Shown here piece by piece: positions 56,170 to 64,000 of a DNA stretch of 64,000 bases; position 1 is the first letter of the stretch; each line of letters starts with the position of its first letter. This DNA comes from Anagrus nilaparvatae (lineage: Eukaryota > Arthropoda > Insecta > Hymenoptera > Mymaridae). The position numbers and the translations under genes are program-made. The notes under the pieces were generated by a model. The model was not told the origin of the DNA. It saw nothing but the letters and a program-made list of their open reading frames with translations, and did not search any database. Location of the stretch: positions 22,812,501 through 22,876,500 of the forward strand of contig JAKSXM010000272.1 in the NCBI GenBank assembly GCA_022575985.1, given 5' to 3'.

Positions 56170-57050
56170 CCTTTTGGCACTAACTATGATTGAATGAATT
56201 TCTCTTAAATTTTTTAAGCTTATTTATTAAATAAAAATAGACTTATTTAATTTATAATTAAATTTGATAAAAAAATTTAATAAATCCAAAACTGATATTT
56301 TTTAATTTAAAAAAAAATTAAACTCATTTCTTGCACTTTTATAATATTCCAAATTTTAAGAAATCCATCCCTGCTGGTCACAGAAGTAAATTCTTCTTTT
56401 CATCATTTTATTATTACTCATAATGAAGTTTCTTTTGGCCACTTTCAATAATTAAGTAAATAAATTAATTTGGGGTAAATTTATAACTTAGAAGATGAAA
56501 ACTGCTTAAATTCGGTTCACAAAATCCAAAGAATTTTTGAGATCTTCCTTGTTCCTTGTATTCAAAATTTTAATCGTCAAATAATAATATATTTTAAATT
56601 TTTTTTTAAAAGAAATGCTTGATGGACATTTTTATAACATGCTTTACAGTTTTTTAAAAAATTTTTTGGTAAAAATTTGTTAAATTAAAAATATAAATTT
56701 ATTATTATTAAATTGAAAAATATAATTACTTTATAAATTAATATAAATTAGTTTATGCCAAAAAATATTTACAAAAATATTTCACTAATTATTTATTATT
56801 AATTTTTTGATTATTTATTAAGTTTTGGATTGATAAGAAAATTTTATTAGGGATAGAGAAATAATATAAATATAAATATTCTTTAGATTTAAATTAAGCG
56901 GGTGTAACCTAACCAATGATGATGACTCTATCTAGTATACTCTATTCCGTCAGGGAAGATGTCGCATTAGTCGCATATTGTTATTTATATTGGTGTTTTA
57001 TTGCAATTTTTTGTTTTATTTTTTACATAAAAGTTTTTAAAATAATAATT
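56170..57050. other. no gene seen
   Basis: AT-rich with no recognisable feature. Confidence 0.4.
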
Positions 57051-57055
57051 AAATT

Positions 57056-58145
57056 ATGCAATCTGATGGTTTGAATGCTGTTGTGAATATTATTAGTGGA
57101 TCGTGTATTGCAAAAAAAACTAACGTGACAGTTTTATATTCTGCAAGTTTGGTGCTTGATAAAAATTAGGATCTAAAGTTTTTAGTTATTGACAAAATGT
57201 GATATTTACAAAATTATATGAAAATATAAATGGGTCAAAAGTGTTATAAATTAAATAATGAGTTCTGCAGAGTTCTGGGTACACCTGTGTAATTTTATGA
57301 AACATTTTTAAGGATTAAGGCCACAGGATATGTTGGCTTTGTCAACAGTTCAATTAAAGATTTGAGTCCAGTTATATGTAACTAAACATTAAGTAGGTAT
57401 GTTTATCAAAATTTTTATAATATAATTTACTAATAAGTTATAAAATAATTCAAGTGAATTTTTCTTAGCATATAAGCAATTAATTATTGTGTATTATAAA
57501 TCAAATATTTTGTAAAACTTTATTTTACACATTACTTTTAAGGATTATTTGATTTTAATACAAGTAAATATTTTCAGATTAAATGATTCATGTCGATCAG
57601 TACAATATTGTACAAGATTTATTGCAAAAATGATTTCTTCCTAACGTTAATATGGTAAGTTTGTAACAGAAATATTAAGCTAAGGTCTAGGGTCTTATGC
57701 CTATAGTTTGAGATTATACGTCAGACTCTTTGTCTGTTGAACATAAATGTTAAACTCAAGGCATATACTCAGAAAAATAAAGGCCCTAATACAACTTATG
57801 TGTCATAATTGTTTATTTTAATTCAATAATTTCTTAACAAAGAAAAGATTTTAAATTCTAGAGATTAACATATAAAGAAGCGTATAAATACAACCAGATT
57901 TTCTCATACCAATACGTATCATGCAGGTTCGAACAATCAGTCAGTAATGGTGATAGATTGAGATCTAAATTGCTAAACTGTTTTAAGTGCACCAGACAAA
58001 ATTATTATTCAAGCAAAAAAACATGGTAAACATTATCTGGATGATCTTTTACTTCAAAATGAAGCCTTTAGAAATAACGTTTATAAAAGTTGTCATAAAG
58101 AATTTCAGCTAGATACGATACATTTGATGACCTAAACCTTGAGTA
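57056..58145 (+). other. possible gene remnants, unrecognised
   Basis: A 37-codon open frame starts at 57056 (MQSDGLNAVVNIISGSCIAK...). Around 57990-58130 an open stretch reads KKHGKHYLDDLLLQNEAFRN then NVYKSCHKEF. It looks protein-like (charged, low in Ile/Lys runs) but is bounded by stops and frame changes. No splice chain joining them could be established and no family was recognised. Confidence 0.25.
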
Positions 58146-58652
58146 AGTTAAATAAATATATATCCTTTTTTTTCATAATTACTTATTTTATGAACATGTA
58201 AGATTGTAAAAACAAAATTATTTTTTATTTGCTTAACAAATAAAAAATCTTTTACAAAACACTGTAATTTTACAGAATAAGAGCTTGCATTATTTGATGT
58301 TTTAGTCACGTTATTTAGAGAAAAAAAACTTAATTTGCATGAATAAATTATTATATATTTTAAATGAATAATAATTGTCATTAATCACATTATAAGTTAA
58401 AATTATTTAATGTGACAAATCAGTTATCTTTATATTTTTTTAAATCCATTATGAGTAAGACAGCAATTTTTTATATCAGAAATATATTGAACAAATAACA
58501 TGGTATTCACCGCACAAATGTTTTTTTTGTAGATTAAAAAATTTTTAAAACGTTGGCTCTAAAATTTTTGAGCCAAAGTTATATACCTTCAGTCTCTTTT
58601 ATTTTTAATATTTCTATCAATAGTATTTTGCTTTTCTTTTTGCCTCTAGCGA

Positions 58653-59379
58653 TTAAGGGCGCTCTGTTCACCTCGGGATGTTTTTTGCGAAGCATATTTG
58701 TAACTAAAATATTTTAACCAATACATTTATTTATAATTAGTTTTTAATGAAAGAATCAATACTTTTCAGTATTTAGTACAAGAATTAAAAAAAAAAAATT
58801 AAAAATTGTTATTTGTTTAAACAAATACGACCTGTTAATTTTTGAAATTTTTGGGTCATAAAAGCCTGAGTTCCCAGATCTGGGCTACTTGGATCAAAAT
58901 TCTGCTTGGCTCATATTGAAGATCATTCAATTCTAGGTGGAGGTATCGTGGGAAATTTTTCGCTAAACCTTTTCAGTAATGAGTTACAGCTAATTGTTTA
59001 TAAGAAAAAGTTAAAAATGATCGAAATTTTATAAACAATTAGCTGTAACTCATTACTGAAGAGGTTTAGCGAAAAATTTCTCACGATACCTACCCTTAGA
59101 ATTGAATGATCTTCAATATGAGCCAAGCAGAATTTTGATCCAAGTAGCCCAGATCTGGGAACTCAGGCTTTTATGTCCCAAAAATTTCAAAATTTTAACA
59201 GGTCGTATTTGTTTAAACAAATAAAACTTTTTAATTTTTTTTTTTAAATTCTTGTACTAAATACTGAAAAGTATTGATTCTTTCATTAAAAACTTATTAT
59301 AAATAAATGTATGGTTAAAATATTTTAGTTACAAATATGCTTCGCAAAAAACATCCCGAGGTGGACAGAGCGCCCTTAA
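58653..59379. repeat. 0.73-kb near-perfect palindrome
   Basis: Ends TTAAGGGCGCTCTGTTCACC (58653) and GGTGGACAGAGCGCCCTTAA (to 59379) pair, and pairing continues to a loop of about 30 bases near 59000-59030 (AAAGTTAAAAATGATCG). Arms are about 345 bp with few mismatches. A solo end of this family lies at 25817-25925. Confidence 0.92.
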
Positions 59380-59946
59380 ATGGATTTTATTTAAAAGCAT
59401 CATTTTATGCTAAGTTATCAAGAAAGGCTATGTCCGGATCTATATAGTGAATCGGCCCACGAAAGATATTTAAAAACTAATTGTATTAGCCTATTAATGA
59501 CAAAAAAAAAGTAAATTTTTAGCAACATTTTAGTCGTCTTTCTGATTATACTCCCGTGGTAAAACGATTAAGTCAAAATAATCTTGCGACCTCTCATTCA
59601 AAAGGTTAGACGATATACTTTGAGATAAAATTATTTTTGGTAGTGATTTTAGTGCATCCTTTTGATTAGTAGACCATAAACCGTCCAAAATAAATTTTTT
59701 TTCTTCTTAAATTTCAAATTTGGCAGCGATTTAAAAAAAATTGAGAGATATGCCCATTCTATTTTTTTTTTTAACTAATAAAAAATAAAACAAATTTTCA
59801 TTAGCGACCATCCGCGCTCAAAAATATTTGGGGCAACATGGTCAAATACTTAAAAAACTGAAATAACTTTTGTTTTTAATTTTGCGATTTTTCGAAAAAG
59901 GACCCCGCACAAATGAATAGGAAATGGCCGTTCGATCAAAGTAGGT

Positions 59947-61545
59947 GAATTTTTTGTATGTTTTAGATTTTATTATCCTGAAAAAAAGTCTCCATGGACA
60001 CAAAGCTCCAAATTCTCAACTTTGGCTGCTACGGAGCTTGAAAGCTCCATAGCTTTATTACACAGGCACACACATAAAAAAAAATCATGTACCAGAGGGT
60101 AGACCCCCTGGTATGGGGGTTTTTAGTTGTGCTAAAACCGAATATGGCCATAGAAATGCAATAAATAGTAAATTTTTTTTTTGAGGGCACACCAGGACGA
60201 CCCTTGTTTTCGTGAAGTTTGAAACCTCAGGAAGTCGAAAAAAGTCGTGAACAAGGATTTGGTGATAGGTGCCAAAAAGATTTTTTCACTTTTATGTCAG
60301 AAACCGTGTTTTTCGTATCTGAGCTACCCCAAATTTTTAAAATAACTTTTTAGGCAAATAAAATTTTAAAAAATAGATAAGAAAATCTGATTGCCAGGGA
60401 AAAACCACTCCAGAAGAAAAAAAAACTTATCTTTTTCCGATGAAATTTAGCCAAGTTATCGTCAATTTAAGATTTTGCTCAAATTCATCTATAAAAGATA
60501 TTGAAAAATGTCTGTTTCTGAACTTTAAACATGAATTATTCGCTTGATTTTCATCGTAAAATAATAATTTTTTTTTTTTAAATCGATTAATTTTTCCCTG
60601 GCAATTCATTTCTTTAATAAAAAATCATTTTTATTGACCAAATTTCAATTTTTAGGTCAAAAGCCTTTGAAAACTGTAAGTAGCAAGATTTACTTAATAC
60701 AGTTTTTGACCTAAAAATTGAAATTTGATCAATAAAAATGATTTTTTTCTTAAAGAAATGAATTGCCAGGGAAAAATTAATCGATTTAAAAAAAAAAAAT
60801 TATTATTTTACGATGAAAATCAAGCGAATAATTCATGTTTAAAGTTCAGAAACAGACATTTTTCAATATCTTTTATAGATGAATTTGAGCAAAATCTTAA
60901 ATTGACGATAACTTGGCTAAATTTCATCGGAAAAAGATAAGTTTTTTTTTCTTCTGGAGTGGTTTTTCCCTGGCAATCAGATTTTCTTATCTATTTTTTA
61001 AAATTTTATTTGCCTAAAAAGTTATTTTAAAAATTTGGGGTAGCTCAGATACGAAAAACACGGTTTCTGACATAAAAGTGAAAAAATCTTTTTGGCACCT
61101 ATCACCAAATCCTTGTTCACGACTTTTTTCGACTTCCTGAGGTTTCAAACTTCACGAAAACAAGGGTCGTCCTGGTGTGCCCTCAAAAAAAAAATTTACG
61201 ATTCCAGGCTTAAGTTAAGTATCAATTTTAAAATACATGCTCATATAGTTCAATTTTCATTTTTCGAAAAAAAAAAAAATTCACTCTTTTGGGGGCTTAT
61301 GGGGGTACAGGGGGCAAATTGGCTAGTTTTATTGCATGTCTATGGCCATATTCGGTTTTAGCACAACTAAAAACCCCCATACCAGGGGGTCTACCCTCTG
61401 GTACATGTTTTTTTTTTTGTGTGTGCCTGTGTAATAAAGCTATGGAGCTTTCAAGCTCCGTAGCAGCCAAAGTTGAGAATTTGGAGCTTTGTGTCCATGG
61501 AGACTTTTTTTCAGGATAATAAAATCTAAAACATACAAAAAATTC
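59947..61545. repeat. 1.6-kb palindrome (arms ~0.7 kb)
   Basis: Outer words GAATTTTTTGTATGTTTTAG (59947) and its inverse ending 61545 pair. Inside, CTCCATGGACACAAAGCTCC, GGTAGACCCCCTGGTATGGG and CCAGGGAAAAACCACTCC all recur inverted, down to a centre near 60690 with AATTGAAATTTG arms. The arms are so alike that an identical 60-residue open frame appears on opposite strands at 60427-60609 and 60761-60940; it is not a gene. The right arm carries ~125 bp (about 61195-61320) absent from the left arm. Confidence 0.92.
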
Positions 61546-61589
61546 TCAAAAAAAAGCTCAAAAAGAATTGCTTGTTTTGATAGAAGGCA

Positions 61590-62740
61590 AAGTTTGTGAA
61601 ATGATCACTATACCTGCCAGGTCTATCTCTCAAAACTTATCCGTAAGTTTACGGGGGGAGAGGGGTTCATACGTCTAAAATATAAACTTTCAGCAAGTTT
61701 TAGCTCCTTAGCTCAAAATTTAGTTATACTCACTCAAATTTTTTCGGTATTTCTCAATTTCTTTAGGCTTTCTTTGAAAAAATCTCAGTAAAACTTCCCA
61801 CTGATACCATTTTTCTTTTGAAGATTAAAATAGCTAATAAAAAATTAATCGATTCTTAAAAATAAATTTTCTTTTTTCTTTAAGAAATTAAAATCAAATT
61901 CAAATTAAAATTTTTTTAAAATTTATCATATACTAATAGAATCTTAATTTTTTGAACTTATACTTAATGGTAAATTTTTATAAATTTAAAAAAAAATTTT
62001 AATTTACGATGTATTGCTTAGTAGCAAAAAAAAAGTAGGGTTTTTATAAATCGATTAATTTTTTACTAAAAATTTAAATCTAAACAAAAATAGTTTAGTA
62101 AGTATCAAGGACGTAAAAGTTTCGGTACTAGCGTGAAAAATCTCAAGTTTTTCCCCCATGGTGCTTACAAAATTTTTTGCCTGCTTAGCGCACAACATAA
62201 TTATTGAAAAAAGGCTTAAAAAGCAAATTTTTTGATAGTTCATTGATTGCGAGATTACGACCCATGTTCAGAAAAATAAAGAATAACAAAATCGCTCGTG
62301 AATTTTAGGGTCATAAACGATTTTTCTGTGTTTCTTGAAAACACGTCTTTGCTGGATGCGCAGCTCGATGCGCAGTCACCAGAAAATCCGTGTTTTCAGT
62401 TAAAGCGCTGGAGACATTTCGAAAGGTACTTATTTTTAATATTGTGTTTTTCATTGGTTTTTCCGTTTTTTCCAAAAAACTAACCTCAGGAATGGCTTCA
62501 GCGGAAATTTTACTATATCTGAAAATTTTTTTTCAAAGCTTCTACACAAGTTTTGCAGGGAAAAGAAATTGAAAAATATCGAAAAAGTTTTATGGGGTAT
62601 AACCGAGCAGATTAACAACTATGGAGCTGAGATTTGCAGGAAGTTCATATTTTCGATGTTCAAACTCTCCCCTTCCCCACCGTAAACTTAAGGATAAGTT
62701 TTAAGAGGTCAACCTATGTAGCAATTTGTGATCATTTTTA
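61590..62740. repeat. 1.15-kb inverted repeat with long AT-rich loop
   Basis: AAAACTTATCCGTAAGTTTA with a G-run at about 61637 pairs with CCACCGTAAACTTAAGGATA at about 62680, and ATGATCACTA / TTTGTGATCA lie outside. The loop holds a GC-richer hairpin (62300-62410, GAAAACACGTCTTTGC ... GATGCGCAGCTCGATGCGCA) related to the double-hairpin family. Open frames here are repeat by-products. Confidence 0.7.
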
Positions 62741-62921
62741 TGATTAATGAAAGTTATAAAATGTAGATGTAAATAAAAAATAAATTAAAGATAAATTATG
62801 AAGAAACTTAAAACAATTAGCAAAAAATTTACTAAATTCAACAATGAAAACACAGTCAATGTGACGGCAAATTGATTACTAAAAAAATAATAATATCTCT
62901 TTTTAAAGCTGAATTTAAAAA

Positions 62922-63127
62922 ACTTCTAACCAGTTTGTGTAAAGACTATTTAAATTCATGGAACACGTTTACTACAGAAGTGCTCTTTAAATCGAAATTT
63001 TTCTAAATCCCTAAACCCGGATTATTCTAAGTCTCTAAACCAAAATGATTCTAAGTCCTATTTGATCCCACCCCCCATGATTTTCAGATTCCCGGGTACC
63101 CCTCCCTATAAACATGTTCCATATTAA
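62922..63127 (+). mobile_element. minisatellite-bearing repeat element, short copy (~205 bp)
   Basis: Left end AACTTCTAACCAGTTTGTGT ... CATGGAACACGTTTACTA, three units of the type CCCGGATTATTCTAAGTCTC, a short C-run and right end CCCTCCCTATAAACATGTTC. It is the most compact complete copy in the window. Confidence 0.78.
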
Positions 63128-63210
63128 TAATATTAGTTAATTTGTACTTCCTAAAAACCAAATGATTTATAAATGTAATTTAAAACAGACTGCCTAACAT
63201 GAAGGTTACT

Positions 63211-63277
63211 TTGGCGGCGAGATCTAGTAGCGAAACATACGGAATACGCATCCAGTAAAAAGCTCGCCGCCGAAAAA
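63211..63277. repeat. short GC-rich inverted repeat
   Basis: TTTGGCGGCGAGATC faces AGCTCGCCGCCGAAA across about 35 bases. It could be a transcript hairpin or transposon end; nothing else identifies it. Confidence 0.7.
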
Positions 63278-63420
63278 GGTGTCGTAATGAGCCAAGTAGG
63301 AATCAATGTTGGACATTCATAAGTATAAAAAAATTTTTAACCAAAAATTATGTCGGAGATAAAAGATTTTAGCCTCAGACCGAAGCCATAATGCATGCCT
63401 GTATATGCCTAGCGGCCAAA

Positions 63421-63660
63421 AGTGAGGGGCCACTCACTCGTGATACCTTACGGACTCTCCCGGCCTTGCAACGTCTCGCAGGGTCTCTCCCGGCCTCGTA
63501 CAGCCTCGCAAGGTCTCGCACGGTCTCTCCCGGTTTCGCAAAGACTTGCACGAATAAAAAGGTCTTAAATGGCCTCTAAAAGTCTCTTAAGATCTTTAAA
63601 AGTTTCAAAATGCCTTAAAAGACTTGAAAAGGTCTTAGAAAAACTTAAGGGGTCACTTAA
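63421..63660 (+). repeat. 10-bp periodic tract, GC-rich to AT-rich
   Basis: Decamers of the form GGTCTCGCAC, GGTCTCTCCC and CCTCGTACAG run in register from about 63450. They continue in the same register as GGTCTTAAAT, GGCCTCTAAA, AGTCTCTTAA, GATCTTTAAA, GGTCTTAGAA. The core (G)GTCTn stays while the last four bases drift from CG-rich to AAAA. The tract is in exact 10-base steps over about 20 units. Confidence 0.85.
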
Positions 63661-64000
63661 AAATTTAATGTAATTTTTTTATTTATTTTTTTTTTTTATA
63701 ATGTCGATATCAACTTGCCAAGTTTTAGTCAATTTTTCTTAAGATGAAAATTCTCAGGCTAATATCTCCCATCTCCGTCATAGTTTTTAGCTAAAAAATT
63801 TTTTAGATACTTATGAATTGCCAGCAATGATGTCTACTTCGGTCTACTTAGACTCATTGCTGCACCTCTTCCCAAATTTGAAAATTTATTAAAGTATTGT
63901 TGACCGCTGAGCGTATAGGGGCATTGTCGCTTCGGTCTGGGGCTAATATCTCCCATCCCGACATAAATTTGGGACAAAATTTTTTGGTTCCTCAAAGAGG
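63661..64000. other. repeat-like right edge
   Basis: GGCTAATATCTCCCATC occurs at 63753 and again at 63942. Between them is CAGCAATGATGTCTACTTCGG facing TCTACTTAGACTCATTGCTG. Probably part of a larger repeat that continues past the window. Confidence 0.45.

Noticed and set aside
60427..60940. Identical 60-residue open frames on opposite strands
   Set aside because: They are the two arms of the 1.6-kb palindrome. A near copy occurs in the foldback at 18733-18945. No start context, family or splice support; kept only as evidence of arm identity.
61092..62572. Several plus- and minus-strand open frames of 60-90 codons
   Set aside because: All fall within inverted-repeat arms or loops, with no family words and no splice structure.
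63391..63579. Open frame through the decamer tract
   Set aside because: Follows from a 10-bp repeat; not a multiple of three and no protein pattern.
1..64000. tRNA, rRNA, snRNA genes
   Set aside because: No cloverleaf with A/B boxes, rRNA or spliceosomal RNA motif was recognised by eye; a tRNAscan/Infernal run would settle it.

Overview
The window is AT-rich (roughly three quarters A+T) animal nuclear DNA, almost certainly from an insect. It has short GT-AG introns of 60-80 bases, a single-domain von Willebrand C (SVWC) peptide gene with a TATA box and initiator, a chymotrypsin-fold protease, and many transposon relics (Harbinger, CACTA/EnSpm, R2-type and Jockey-type LINEs, piggyBac-, hAT- and Tc1-type MITEs). 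A parasitoid wasp would fit, but nothing here fixes the species. No rRNA, tRNA, CRISPR, prokaryotic operon or virus was recognised. Layout: 1-3.94 kb is a Harbinger-like element: a HARBI1-type transposase on the minus strand running off the left edge, and two spliced Myb/SANT-like genes on the plus strand, the second with five clean exons and 387 codons. 4-12 kb is gene-poor, with an unrecognised minus-strand gene relic near 6.5 kb, a dispersed repeat of about 165 bp and two large foldbacks (9.0-10.0 and 10.6-11.7 kb). 12.2-14.8 kb holds two protein-kinase pseudogenes in opposite orientation; the second was split by a 306-bp MITE whose removal restores the reading frame. 15.4-16.25 kb is an intronless serine protease with an altered S1 pocket and a stop codon inside its signal peptide; its 3' flank recurs at 18.3 kb. 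16.5-22.9 kb is repeats: an R2-type LINE tail, a foldback with a nested minisatellite-bearing element, GC-rich double-hairpin elements and a TTAA-flanked MITE. 23.5-25.3 kb is a CACTA transposase relic. 27.5 kb is a minisatellite. 28.6-29.2 kb is a possible first exon of an unidentified gene. 29.2-36 kb is noncoding. 36.1-37.0 kb is a Jockey-type fragment, with the ORF1 tail overlapping the ORF2 endonuclease. 39-45.3 kb is the most informative stretch: a complete three-exon SVWC secreted peptide gene (96 aa) lies between two direct repeats. Each repeat copy has been hit by a different 5'-truncated LINE. An inverted, broken copy of the gene's promoter and signal-peptide exon follows. 45-58 kb is repeats and LINE relics. 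58.6-62.8 kb is a cluster of long, near-perfect inverted repeats with very short loops. The right edge has a 10-bp periodic tract. Genes that look intact: the two SANT-like genes and the SVWC peptide, plus the transposase as far as it can be seen. The protease is intact except for the stop in its signal peptide. All other coding signal is decayed. The main unexplained theme is the number of long hairpin-forming loci and of structured repeat families, which recur across the window in both orientations.
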